A stretch of DNA of 64,000 nucleotides from Dokdonella sp041395345 (GCF_041395345.1 NZ_JAWLAR010000020.1:10679-74678); one strand, 5' to 3'. Shown: positions 55,744 through 64,000, numbered from the stretch's first letter. Notes: generated from the letters alone by a model not told the origin. Made by a program: numbers and translations.

Positions 55744-57501
55744 CTACGAAGTGCCGGGTAACGCTTGACCGGCTTGCCAACCGGTCTCCTCCAGATGATC
55801 GAGTAATCGCCTGACCGCATCCCTTGCCGCTCTCTCGTGAACCGGCAGGACGATCGTGTCGCCGGGTCGTGCCCAGGCCAGAGCCTCGCGCGCTGCGGCC
55901 TGTTCACTGGGCATCATGGGCAGGGATTCGGGCGTCATTCCGAGTGCAAGCAGCGCGTCGCGCAGTAGCTGCGCCACTTCGGCTCTGGCACGTCCGCGCA
56001 TGAAGCCTTGCATCTCCTTGAGCACGACGATGGCCGGTTCGAACCTGGCCGCCATCGCGGCGAGGGAGCGGATTTCGGTGTTGCCGCGATTGCCGGCCTG
56101 GCCGAGGATCAGGCCCAGGCGACCGGAGCCGCCCAGCGCCCGGGCGATCGAAAGCAGACCGTGCAGTCCTTCCGGGTTGTGCGCATAGTCCATCAGAACG
56201 CTGATGCCGCCGAACTGCCAGCGTTCGAGTCGACCGGGATTGTCCTCGCGACCCAGGCCGAACCGAAGCACTACATCGCTGATGGTTGTAGCGGGGACTC
56301 CCAGCGCGTCAGCCAGCAAGCTCGCGCCTGCGATGTTGGAAATATTGTAGGCAGCGTGGCCATTTGCGCTGAGCGGCATCATGCTGACCGCGCCGAGATC
56401 AAGACGCGCGTCGCCATGGCTGAGCCAGAGGCGATTGTCCAGAACGCCGCAGGTCGTACCGCCATTCGCCCGATGACTGCGCAGCAGCGGGTGACTGTCG
56501 TCGAGCGAGAACCAGGCCACTCGGCAGGGCTGGCCTTGTGCGCGCTTGCGCAACAGTTCGTTGTCGGCGTTGAGCACGAGCGTGCCGCGTGGATCGAGCG
56601 CGCGGGCCACGATCAGCTTGGCGTCGGTCAGGCCTTCGAGATCGTCGATGCCGTATTCACCGAAGTGATCGTCACTGATATTGGTGACAATAGCCGCATC
56701 CGCCCGACCGACCGCGAGGCCGCGCCGGAGCAGGCCGCCGCGCGCGGTTTCGAGAATGGCGGCTTCGACCGGTGCACGAAGCACGCTGCGCGCACCGGCC
56801 GGGCCGGAATAGTCACCGGCCTCGAGCATGCGACCGTCGATGAACACGCCATCGGTGCAACTGAAACCACAGCGCAGGCCATGCGCGTTCAGCATCGCTG
56901 CGAGTAAACGTACGGTCGTGGTCTTGCCGTTGGAACCGGTCACCAGGGCGGTGGGGATGCCGCCCAGCCGGCTCCATGCGACAGTATCAGGATGCGGGAG
57001 CGCGGCCAGCGGCCAGATCTGGCTGCGCTTGCCGGAGCCGATGCTGAGGCAGTCATCGTCGAGCAGCACCGGCACTCCGCGCTTGCTGGCGATCTCGATC
57101 AGGGCGAACAGGTCCGGGCGTCGCTCGGCGGCCGAATGGCGCAGCAGCATCTGCAATGCCGAATCCGGATCGGTGCCGTGCGGATGGCCGGGCGCGAACA
57201 ACTCGGTCTTGCCGATCGCCGCCATCCAGGCCCATTCATTGACTTCGGTGGCCGTGAACAACTGGTCGATCGGGGCCGCGAACGCAAGCGCCAAGCCACC
57301 ATGATGCGCCCGCACGCACAGCGTCGCTTCGGGCCAGCCCAGATGCTCGCGCATCGTGGCGATGTTTGCGCGCCACGCCGCGACGGCGCTGTCGGCAACT
57401 TCGCCGACCGCCTCCAGCACTGCGCCGGGCTCGGCGAAGTAGAGGTTGGGTCCGGTCAGCCGACGCGAGTCCTCGAAGGAAAGGGAAACGATGGCGCTCA
57501 G
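55744..57501 (-). CDS. Mur ligase family protein, CphA paralogue
   Basis: A protein of about 585 residues aligned with the C-terminal Mur-ligase half of cyanophycin synthetase. The ATP loop is at about residue 190 (LVTGSNGKTTTVRLL); AILETARGGLLRRGLAVG, TNISDDHFGEYGIDDLEGL and LMDYAHNPEGLHGLL match CphA closely. A short N-terminal domain (SRRLTGPNLYFAEPGAVLE) replaces the ATP-grasp part. It overlaps the end of cphA. No ATG, GTG or TTG lies at the expected start: CTG at 57501 or ATC at 57492 fit best; the ATG at 57558 would give an odd N-terminus. Probably a second ligase for cyanophycin-type polymers. Confidence 0.75.
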   Translation of the reverse strand: MSAIVSLSFEDSRRLTGPNLYFAEPGAVLEAVGEVADSAVAAWRANIATMREHLGWPEATLCVRAHHGGLALAFAAPIDQLFTATEVNEWAWMAAIGKTELFAPGHPHGTDPDSALQMLLRHSAAERRPDLFALIEIASKRGVPVLLDDDCLSIGSGKRSQIWPLAALPHPDTVAWSRLGGIPTALVTGSNGKTTTVRLLAAMLNAHGLRCGFSCTDGVFIDGRMLEAGDYSGPAGARSVLRAPVEAAILETARGGLLRRGLAVGRADAAIVTNISDDHFGEYGIDDLEGLTDAKLIVARALDPRGTLVLNADNELLRKRAQGQPCRVAWFSLDDSHPLLRSHRANGGTTCGVLDNRLWLSHGDARLDLGAVSMMPLSANGHAAYNISNIAGASLLADALGVPATTISDVVLRFGLGREDNPGRLERWQFGGISVLMDYAHNPEGLHGLLSIARALGGSGRLGLILGQAGNRGNTEIRSLAAMAARFEPAIVVLKEMQGFMRGRARAEVAQLLRDALLALGMTPESLPMMPSEQAAAREALAWARPGDTIVLPVHERAARDAVRRLLDHLEETGWQAGQALPGTS

Positions 57502-60299
57502 TCGTCCTGCTCCCGCGAGAGATGGATGCCGCGCTCGTCGCGCACGACGCCGTCCCATTCGCTGGGAACGAACGCTTGCTCCGCGACGGCAACTGCGTGC
57601 GCGGCCTGAGGCGCAGGCGGTGTTTCGACCACGGGAGCTTCCGGCACTCCTTTTGGCCTGAACTTGATCACCTGCTTCCACGAACGAACGAGGGCATCGG
57701 CGAAGATCAGCAGGAGATCGCCGGATTCACTCATGCCGAGGCCGGCATCGATGGCCTCCTGTTCATCGGGAATGATCGAGATCGCCGATTCGGAAACGCC
57801 GAGCTCGCGCAGGCGCGCGGCCTGGAGTTTCGGTACTTCGTCCGGCTCGCGCCCGCGCAGCGAATCATCGCGGCGACAGATGTAGTGGTCGAAGCGGCCG
57901 GCGACCGCGTCGGCGATTTCGCGCAGATCCTGATCGCGACGATCGCCGGGCCCGGCCAGCACGACGATGCGCCGACCGCTGACATCGAGGCGCTGGGCCA
58001 GATCCGCCATCACGCCAACTGCATGCGCATTGTGGCCGTAGTCGAACAGGACCTTGAACGGATGTTCGCTGAACACGTTCATGCGTCCGGGTGCCTGGAA
58101 GAAGGTGCTGTCGAAGGTGCGCAGTCCCTGGCGGATCGCATCGAGCCTGATGCCCATCGAGAACGCCATCGCGGCGGCGACCATCGCGTTCTGCACATTG
58201 TGCATCGCGCGCCCTTCGAGGGTGGCCGGGATCAGGTGCGTCCACAGCAATGGAATGTGGCTGCCCTTGTCGTAGAGCGTGATCATCTGCCCGTTGATGC
58301 CGGCTTCGAGCGCGCAGGCGCGACCGCCGGCGCGGATATGCTCGCGGACCAGGCCGTGCTGCGGATTCATCGTGACGTAGCAGATGACCTTGGCATCGGT
58401 GTAGCCCGACATCTTCAGCACATTGGGATCATCCGCGTTGAGCACCGCGCACTCTTCGGCAACCTCGACCACGATGCGCTTGATCTCGGCCAGCTGTTCG
58501 AGCGTGTCGATGCCCTTCATGCCGAGATGATCGGACTGCACGTTGAGCACTGCACCGACATCGACCCTGGGCACGCCCATGCCGGCGCGCAGCAGGCCTC
58601 CGCGCGCGGTTTCGAGCACGGCAAAATCGATCTGGGGATCGGCCAGCACCATGCGCGCGGAAACCGGGCCGGTCATGTCGCCTTCGACCGTTCGCTGACC
58701 ATCGATGTAGACGCCGTCGGTGGTGGTCAGCCCAGGCGTATAGCCGGCCATCTTGGCGATATGCGCAAGCATGCGTGCCGTAGTGGTCTTGCCGTTGGTG
58801 CCGGTGAGCGCGGCGATCGGAACGCGCGAGGGCGTACCCGTCGGGAACAGCATGTCGATGACCGGACCGGCAACGTCGCGCGACTTGCCTTCGCTCGGGG
58901 CGACATGCATGCGGAAGCCCGGTGCGGCATTGCACTCGCAGATGCCGCCGCCGATCGACTTGTAGCTTTCGGTGATATTGGTGGTCAGGAAATCCACGCC
59001 GCCGACATCGAGCCCGATTGCGCGGATCGCACGCACCGCCATGTCGCGGTTGTCGGGGTGGATCACGTCGGTGACATCGGTGGCCGTGCCGCCGGTGGAA
59101 AGGTTGGCCGTCGAACGCAGGTGGATGACCTGGCCTTCGGCCGGCACGCTGTCGGCGGTGACTTCGGCGCGCGCCATCATCATTTCGGCCTGGGAATCGA
59201 GTTCAAGTCGGGTGAGTACTTTTTCGTGCCCGACGCCGCGACGCGGATCCTGGTTCACGATCTCGACCAGCTCGGCGATCGTGTGCTTGCCATCGCCGAT
59301 CACATGACCCGGCGTGCGTCGCGTCGCCGCAACGAGTTCGCCGTTGACCACGAGCAGGCGATGGTCATCGCCCTCAAGGAAGGTCTCGACTATGACCGAT
59401 CGCGAGTGCTCGCGGGCCTTGGCGAATCCTGCGGCCACCTCGAGATCAGTGTTCAGGCGAATCGAAATGCCGCGACCATGGTTGCCGTTGTAAGGCTTGG
59501 TCACGACTGGATAGCCAAGCCTGCGCGCCGCTCGCTGCGCCTGTTCGGACGACTGCACGAGTTCCTGGCGCGGCACCGGCAGGCCGAGCGAACCGAGGAT
59601 CTTGTTGGTTTCCTCCTTGTCGCCGGCCAATTCGACCGCGATCTGCGAGGTGCGCCCCGTGATCGTGGCCTGGATGCGTTGCTGGAACTTGCCATGCCCC
59701 AGCTGGACGAGTGACTGGTCGTTCAGGCGTAGCCACGGAATATTGCGCTCCTCGGCTGCCTTGACCAGCGAAGCTGTCGACGGACCGAGTGCACGACGCT
59801 GCGCATAGCGGATGAAGGCGTCACGCGCTTCCGGCCAGTTCCAGTCCTCGGGCACGATGTCGGCGGGTCGGATCTCGGCCGGCAACAGCGAGCAGAGCAG
59901 GCGCTGGGCCAGTTCGCCCGCAGCGATACCTTCCTCGCGCTGGGCGTATTCGTAGACCACCGAATAGACGCCGGGTCGGTCATCGATGCTGCGCGTCTTG
60001 CCGAAGGTGACGTCCTCGCCGGCGATGTTCTGCAGTTCGATCGCGACATGTTCGAGGACGTGGCCGAGCCAGGTGCCTTCGTCTTCCTTCATGCGTCGTA
60101 TGAAACCGCCCGGCTCACGGTACGAACAGCCGTGTTCGGCAAGACCTGGAAGGGCTTCGACAAGGGCGTCGACATAAGCCGCGCCGAGCTTGCCGGTGGG
60201 CCAGGATTCGAGTGCTTCGAGGTCGAGAATCAGGCGGATAACCGGGAAATGCGCATACGCCGAGGGGCCGACATACACCGAACGATCGAGAATGCGCAT
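57498..60299 (-). CDS. cphA: cyanophycin synthetase
   Basis: A 933-residue enzyme that makes multi-L-arginyl-poly-L-aspartate by ATP-dependent addition of Asp to the backbone and Arg to side chains. In order: N-terminal CphA domain (1-210; YREPGGFIRRMKEDEGTWLG, HVAIELQNIAGEDVTFGKTR), ATP-grasp (about 215-490; VTKPYNGNHGRGISIRL), then Mur ligase (about 490-890; LTGTNGKTTTARMLAHI, TARGGLLRAGMGVP). The usual length is about 870-900; a Pro/Ala-rich tail of about 50 residues (about 884-933) is extra. It starts 5 bases after cphB. Confidence 0.97.
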   Translation of the reverse strand: MRILDRSVYVGPSAYAHFPVIRLILDLEALESWPTGKLGAAYVDALVEALPGLAEHGCSYREPGGFIRRMKEDEGTWLGHVLEHVAIELQNIAGEDVTFGKTRSIDDRPGVYSVVYEYAQREEGIAAGELAQRLLCSLLPAEIRPADIVPEDWNWPEARDAFIRYAQRRALGPSTASLVKAAEERNIPWLRLNDQSLVQLGHGKFQQRIQATITGRTSQIAVELAGDKEETNKILGSLGLPVPRQELVQSSEQAQRAARRLGYPVVTKPYNGNHGRGISIRLNTDLEVAAGFAKAREHSRSVIVETFLEGDDHRLLVVNGELVAATRRTPGHVIGDGKHTIAELVEIVNQDPRRGVGHEKVLTRLELDSQAEMMMARAEVTADSVPAEGQVIHLRSTANLSTGGTATDVTDVIHPDNRDMAVRAIRAIGLDVGGVDFLTTNITESYKSIGGGICECNAAPGFRMHVAPSEGKSRDVAGPVIDMLFPTGTPSRVPIAALTGTNGKTTTARMLAHIAKMAGYTPGLTTTDGVYIDGQRTVEGDMTGPVSARMVLADPQIDFAVLETARGGLLRAGMGVPRVDVGAVLNVQSDHLGMKGIDTLEQLAEIKRIVVEVAEECAVLNADDPNVLKMSGYTDAKVICYVTMNPQHGLVREHIRAGGRACALEAGINGQMITLYDKGSHIPLLWTHLIPATLEGRAMHNVQNAMVAAAMAFSMGIRLDAIRQGLRTFDSTFFQAPGRMNVFSEHPFKVLFDYGHNAHAVGVMADLAQRLDVSGRRIVVLAGPGDRRDQDLREIADAVAGRFDHYICRRDDSLRGREPDEVPKLQAARLRELGVSESAISIIPDEQEAIDAGLGMSESGDLLLIFADALVRSWKQVIKFRPKGVPEAPVVETPPAPQAAHAVAVAEQAFVPSEWDGVVRDERGIHLSREQDD

Positions 60300-60304
60300 T
60301 GCGA

Positions 60305-61150
60305 TTACTCCTTGGCAGAGATCAGCGTTCCGGCTCCGGCACGACGCGTGTGCAGATTAAAGGTAGCGCCATGTACGAGCATGTGCACGCCGAGGCCGAG
60401 CAGGCAGACGGCGTCGCCTTCATCCGCGCGGTCCATCGACGAGAACTGGAGGTCGGCGGCGTCGACGACGGTAACCGAGCCACTGCCCTCGACTTCCAGC
60501 GTGTTGTCCGGTCCGATAAAGGCGGCGGTATCCTCGTCGAGACCGATACCGATGGCGAAGGGGTTGAAGGCCAGCGCCGTGGCCAGGCGGCCGAGGCGGT
60601 CGCGCTGGCGGAAATGCTGGTCGATGATGAAGCGGTTGGTCAGGCCAAGCCCCGGCGCCAGACGTACGCTGCCGGCGCGCGGCGAGCCGCCTTCCTCGCC
60701 GAAGGCGATCATGTGTTCGCTGAGTATGGCCGCGCCGGCACTGGTGCCGGCCACATGCACGCCGGTGGCGTTGCGCTGGCGGATCAGCTTGGCCACCGGA
60801 GTGCCGCCAAGCAGGGTGGTGATGCGCAACTGGTTGCCGCCGGTGAAGAAGATGCCGCTGGCGCGTTCGATGCGTTCGAGCCGGCCCTTTTCCTCGCAAT
60901 CGCGTCGTGTGTCGAATTCGATCGACTCGACCTGCGCAGCGCCGAGATCACGGAAAATCTGCTCATATCGCGGACCGGTATCGAGCATTCGGCTGGCCGT
61001 CGGCAGAACAACGATGTCGGCCTCTTCGCCACCGCAAAGATCAACGAAACGGCTCAGGATGCGAGGATCGTTCTCCTTTTCCTCGGCGCCGCCAATCGGA
61101 ATGATCCAGCCGCGCTCTTCACCGTCTGCCACCTTGCTTGGACACATCAA
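60305..61150 (-). CDS. cphB: cyanophycinase
   Basis: A 281-residue S51-type serine peptidase that cuts cyanophycin to beta-Asp-Arg dipeptides. The nucleophile is S137 in AGTSAGAAILSEH (Synechocystis CphB Ser132 region); FFTGGNQLRITTLLG and GLGLTNRFIIDQHFRQRDR are family signatures. Cytoplasmic, no signal peptide. The start overlaps the iadA stop by 4 bases and cphA follows 5 bases after its stop, so synthesis and breakdown enzymes share one message. Confidence 0.96.
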   Translation of the reverse strand: MMCPSKVADGEERGWIIPIGGAEEKENDPRILSRFVDLCGGEEADIVVLPTASRMLDTGPRYEQIFRDLGAAQVESIEFDTRRDCEEKGRLERIERASGIFFTGGNQLRITTLLGGTPVAKLIRQRNATGVHVAGTSAGAAILSEHMIAFGEEGGSPRAGSVRLAPGLGLTNRFIIDQHFRQRDRLGRLATALAFNPFAIGIGLDEDTAAFIGPDNTLEVEGSGSVTVVDAADLQFSSMDRADEGDAVCLLGLGVHMLVHGATFNLHTRRAGAGTLISAKE

Positions 61151-62367
61151 TTCGAACCAGTCTTGTCGTGGGTTGCGGATGGTACCGGTTCAAAAGGCCC
61201 GCGTCGCAGGGACGCGCCGTCGCGCAGGTGCCACTCACCCCCTAGCATGACGTCCCGGAGAACCGCATTGTCGTCGAGAACCAGCAGGTCGGCATCGCTG
61301 CCGACGGCAATGCTCCCCTTGCGCGGCAGGCGCAGCAGGCTCGCGACATTGCTGGTGAAGGCCGGAAGGATACGCTCCAGCGGCAAGCCACGGCCCAGCA
61401 GTTCCTGGAGCGTGACCAGCAATGCTCCCGGCGTGCCGACATCCATGTGGCTGAGCCGACCTTCCCCATCAAAGCACGGCAGACAGCCGCCGGCATCGGA
61501 ACTGACCGTCACGCAACGAGGAGGTGCGCCGGAGTCCAGATAGCGCTGCAGCGCATCGGCCGCACTCCAGGCATCCTCGCCGTCCTCGACCGGGAACGCG
61601 GTGATATCGACGTGGCAGCCCTGCCCGGCCAGCTCGATGGCTTCCTCGAAAAGGGTACGGCGACGGTTGACGTGGGTCGGATTGAATACGCGTGCCGGCA
61701 ACTCGCTTTCGGCCACAGCGCGACGGACAAGATCGAGCCCGCGCGGCCCATCGCCCAGGTGCAAATGGACGATGCCGGCCTTGCCGCTCATGAGTCCGCC
61801 GACATGGGCCTCGGAGGCGATGCGCAACAATTCGTCGAGACTCGGCTGGCTGCTGCGGTGGTCGCTGATGGCGAGTTCGCCGACGCCAATCAGCGGATCG
61901 ACAAAGGCGATATCGCCGCGCACGCTTCCGGTCAGTGTCGTTGGCGGCAGATGATAGCCGCCGCTGTAGCCCCAGGCGCCCAGCCCCTGTTCGCGCAGGG
62001 CGAGCAGGCTGGCCACCAGTTCGCGCGTGCTGCGCGCGCAATCGTCGGTGCCGAGCAGGCCGATCACCGAGGTCACCCCGCTGTGCGTGTATCGGCTCAG
62101 CGGCAGCGGCGAGATGCGCGTGGCAAAGCCGCCCTCGCCGCCCCCGCCCGTTACATGTACATGGCCATCGATGAAGCCGGGGAGAAGGCGCGCGCCATCG
62201 AGATCAATGACCTCGATGGGCATGACATGCGGAGCATCCGCATCGGCAGCCAGGACGGCGAGGATGCGGCCGCCACCGATGAGGAGATGCCGGCGGCCCA
62301 ACGGCTCCGGCGCGAACACCTCGGCGTTGCGCAACAGAATCATGGCGGATTGTTCGGGGGCGGACAT
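61147..62367 (-). CDS. iadA: isoaspartyl dipeptidase
   Basis: A 406-residue amidohydrolase that splits beta-aspartyl dipeptides, here the beta-Asp-Arg from CphB. Metal and catalytic residues: H69 and H71 in GFIDGHVHVTGGG, histidines in VHLHLGDG and NPTHVNR, and the aspartate in VSSDAGGC. The lysine that E. coli IadA carboxylates (K162 in GVKCAISDHRS) is replaced by GVGELAISDHRS, giving a glutamate, E164. First gene of the cyanophycin operon. Confidence 0.93.
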   Translation of the reverse strand: MSAPEQSAMILLRNAEVFAPEPLGRRHLLIGGGRILAVLAADADAPHVMPIEVIDLDGARLLPGFIDGHVHVTGGGGEGGFATRISPLPLSRYTHSGVTSVIGLLGTDDCARSTRELVASLLALREQGLGAWGYSGGYHLPPTTLTGSVRGDIAFVDPLIGVGELAISDHRSSQPSLDELLRIASEAHVGGLMSGKAGIVHLHLGDGPRGLDLVRRAVAESELPARVFNPTHVNRRRTLFEEAIELAGQGCHVDITAFPVEDGEDAWSAADALQRYLDSGAPPRCVTVSSDAGGCLPCFDGEGRLSHMDVGTPGALLVTLQELLGRGLPLERILPAFTSNVASLLRLPRKGSIAVGSDADLLVLDDNAVLRDVMLGGEWHLRDGASLRRGPFEPVPSATHDKTGSN

Positions 62368-62392
62368 GGGGTGAACTCTAGCAGGTCGGAAT

Positions 62393-62530
62393 TCACCGTT
62401 GGTTCGTCAGGAGCGCCATTGCCGCCCCGAAACAATCACCCGTGTATCCGAGCAATCCGACCCAGCGGGTCTCCATGGCTCGAATGCGTCCGCAGTGCGG
62501 CGGGAGAAAGCAGAAACGGCGGGTCCCTCC
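62393..62530 (-). pseudogene. possible cobS C-terminal remnant
   Basis: On the minus strand, the last 24 codons of an open stretch read TRWVGLLGYTGDCFGAAMAL and end at TGA. GYTGDCxGAA is the hallmark end of adenosylcobinamide-GDP ribazoletransferase (CobS), whose helices should precede it; upstream there is no such protein, only unrelated sequence. Hence a decayed end of cobS is plausible; no cobalamin genes are in the window. Confidence 0.4.
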
Positions 62531-62592
62531 CCCAGAGCCAGTGGCAGCCACCCGTCGGTCAAATGCTCCCGAAGCCTGGAGCGGCCAAGCCC

Positions 62593-63153
62593 TCAGGCAT
62601 TGTTCGCCGCAAAGTCCACGAAGCCGGCGAGGAACTTGCGCAACTGCTCTCGGGTGTTTTCGTCGACCAGCTCGCCATCCTCGTTGAATGCCTTGCTGGC
62701 GCGCGAGACCATCAGGCGGCCTTCGGCCCAGTGCCGGACGCCGAGCGTGCGCAGCACGGGCAACCATGCGTTCTGCGAGAGGATGGTCCCGAAACCGCCT
62801 GGCGAAGCGCCGATCACGGCGACCGCACGGCCCTTGAAGATGCGTGCCGCATCGTCCGGTGGTCGCGACAACCAGTCGATCGCGTTCTTGAACACACCGG
62901 GCATGCTGTTGTTGTATTCGGGTGTCACCAGCAGCACTCCGTCGCTGGCAACGATCTTCTCCTTGAGCTCGTCAACGGCCGATGGAATGCCATCCTGCGC
63001 CTCGACATCTCCGTCGTAGAGTGGAATGCCATGCAGGGTCGCGGCCTCGAGGGCATCGCCCTCGGGCATCAGCGTTTGCGCCGCGCGCAGCAAGGCGGTG
63101 TTGAGCGATTTGCGACGCAGGCTTCCGGAGAGGCCAAGGATGCGTGTACTCAT
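62593..63153 (-). CDS. NAD(P)H-dependent FMN reductase (flavodoxin-like fold)
   Basis: A 186-residue NADPH-FMN/quinone reductase of the ChrR/YieF-SsuE group. The FMN phosphate loop is LGLSGSLRRKSLNTALL, followed by VTPEYNNSMPGVFKNAIDW and VAVIGASPGGFGTILSQN, all diagnostic. Cytoplasmic. ATG 63153 starts the Rossmann strand; AGAGGGA lies upstream. Roles in this family: reduction of quinones, azo dyes, chromate. Acyltransferase gene lies 70 bases upstream on the same strand. Confidence 0.92.
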   Translation of the reverse strand: MSTRILGLSGSLRRKSLNTALLRAAQTLMPEGDALEAATLHGIPLYDGDVEAQDGIPSAVDELKEKIVASDGVLLVTPEYNNSMPGVFKNAIDWLSRPPDDAARIFKGRAVAVIGASPGGFGTILSQNAWLPVLRTLGVRHWAEGRLMVSRASKAFNEDGELVDENTREQLRKFLAGFVDFAANNA

Positions 63154-63223
63154 GGGTTGCGATTCCCTCTGCATGGATGGTCAAGCAGTGGACACTAGCG
63201 CAGTCGAATGACCCTGATCTGAA

Positions 63224-63820
63224 TCACCCGATGCTGCGGTACTTGCCGCGCCACGGCGCATAGAAATCGCGCAGGCGGTCGAGGTCGGCTTCCATGTCAT
63301 CGGTGGTGTGGAACAGGGGGCCGAATCCGATGGTACGCTCGGGATAGTGAAAGTACACCAGCACGATCGGCACATCGGCCTTGCGGGCGATGTGCCAGAA
63401 ACCGGTTTTCCACTTGGAGACCTTCTTGCGTGTGCCTTCCGGTGCGATGCCGATCCAGAGCTGAGTGCTGTCACGCAGGCGTGCGGCCATCTGCTCGACG
63501 ACGCCGCGGGTCGCGCTGCGCTCGATCGGGATGCCGCCGAGCTTGCGCAGGAACCAGCCCAGCGGCCAGAAAAACAGTTCGCGCTTGGCCATGAACGAGA
63601 CATCGGCACCGATCGCGATCTTGACCCCCAGGCCCCAGACGCCGTCCCACCACGAGGAATGCGGCGCGGCGATCAGGATCGCCCGCGGCACGTCAGGCAT
63701 CTCGCCGGCCAGCTGCCAGCCACAGCCGACAAACAGACGGCCCATGAAACGACGCCATGCACTTGGTGCGAACTGGGGAACGGAAGGTGGCAGGCGAGCC
63801 GGCAGCGCGGAAGTCTTCAA
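63224..63820 (-). CDS. 1-acyl-sn-glycerol-3-phosphate acyltransferase-type protein
   Basis: A 198-residue PlsC-superfamily acyltransferase: catalytic HSSWWDG (HX4D) at about 53-59, GGIPIERSA and PEGTRKKV (substrate-binding) follow. Its small size and HSSWWDG variant match a group of single-domain membrane-peripheral acyltransferases; glycerolipid substrate is presumed. TTG start overlaps the arfB stop (TTGA), with GGAG five bases ahead, so translation is coupled to arfB. Confidence 0.88.
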   Translation of the reverse strand: MKTSALPARLPPSVPQFAPSAWRRFMGRLFVGCGWQLAGEMPDVPRAILIAAPHSSWWDGVWGLGVKIAIGADVSFMAKRELFFWPLGWFLRKLGGIPIERSATRGVVEQMAARLRDSTQLWIGIAPEGTRKKVSKWKTGFWHIARKADVPIVLVYFHYPERTIGFGPLFHTTDDMEADLDRLRDFYAPWRGKYRSIG

Positions 63821-64000
63821 TCACTGCTCCAGTTCTGCGCGCCACGTCCGGACTTGATCGTCGCGCGCTTCTTCTTGGCGCTGATCCGGCGCTCCTTCGA
63901 TGCGCGCGTCGGACGTGTTGCCACGCGCTTTTTGGGCACGAACTGCGCGGCGCGGATCACTTCGGCAAGGCGCGCCCGAGCGTCATCCCGATTCTTGGCC
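63817..64000 (-). CDS. arfB: peptidyl-tRNA hydrolase ArfB (C-terminal fragment)
   Basis: Only the last 60 codons are in the window. They give AEVIRAAQFVPKKRVATRPT, then ASKERRISAKKKRATIKSGR: the RF2-like domain's end and the basic tail with which ArfB (YaeJ) probes the empty mRNA channel of stalled ribosomes. The GGQ motif lies beyond the edge. Stop TGA at 63817-63819. Coupled to the acyltransferase gene. Confidence 0.88.
   Translation of the reverse strand, partial: AKNRDDARARLAEVIRAAQFVPKKRVATRPTRASKERRISAKKKRATIKSGRGAQNWSSD

Noticed and set aside
55744..57501. Pseudogene of cphA
   Set aside because: The frame is intact over 580 codons with all ligase motifs; only the start codon is unusual.
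57366..59714. Long plus-strand frame of 782 codons opposite cphA
   Set aside because: Shadow of cphA; no domain, and the minus-strand product is a full cyanophycin synthetase.

Overview
The window is a high-GC, gene-dense chromosomal segment of a gammaproteobacterium. The gene set (RND efflux, QueF, HrpB, TatD, AceK, PutP, PA0069-type radical SAM protein, YgiD-type dioxygenase), heptameric GGGAATA/GGGATTC arrays and GTAGGAGC/CTCATCC-type inverted repeats between genes suggest the order Lysobacterales (Xanthomonadales). The order is an inference from gene content and repeats; no rRNA gene is present. There is no prophage, intact insertion sequence, CRISPR array or obvious tRNA.

Layout. 1-4.7 kb: a tripartite RND efflux operon (outer-membrane factor cut by the window edge, periplasmic adaptor, inner-membrane pump). 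4.7-12.9 kb: queF, a LysM protein, a lipoprotein, icd, and aceK (the kinase/phosphatase of Icd) behind a repeat-bounded 330-bp gap, then a DUF1328 membrane protein, a methyltransferase-like lipoprotein, rluE and a second methyltransferase. 13-20.4 kb: a MotA/OmpA-like pair, hrpB, a secreted protein and tatD. 20.6-27.4 kb: a YadGH-type ABC exporter, a ferredoxin-NADP reductase, and a translationally coupled operon (small membrane protein, XRE regulator, S33 peptidase, NatA/NatB-like exporter) headed by two TGTCAAG-N4-CTTGACA operators. 27.6-34 kb: putP, a radical SAM protein, a secreted S9 peptidase and an exported SDR protein.

34-55 kb is rich in exported proteins: a beta-helix/DUF11-like surface protein ending in DGFE, a VIT-vWA protein coupled to a small exported protein that looks like a caspase-fold peptidase, a TonB-C-domain protein, gamma-glutamyltransferase, M20 and S41 peptidases, a CadC-like regulator with TPR-like repeats, a phosphatase-like/DsrE fusion, and pirin. 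Much of it points to peptide scavenging.

55.7-62.4 kb is a compact cyanophycin operon transcribed leftwards: iadA, cphB, cphA and a second Mur-ligase-like paralogue. Together they can make multi-L-arginyl-poly-L-aspartate, cut it to beta-Asp-Arg and split the dipeptide. The window ends with an FMN reductase, an acyltransferase and the C-terminus of ArfB; a short cobS-like remnant lies beside the reductase.

The least explained system is the VIT-vWA plus caspase-like pair at 37.9-41.1 kb.
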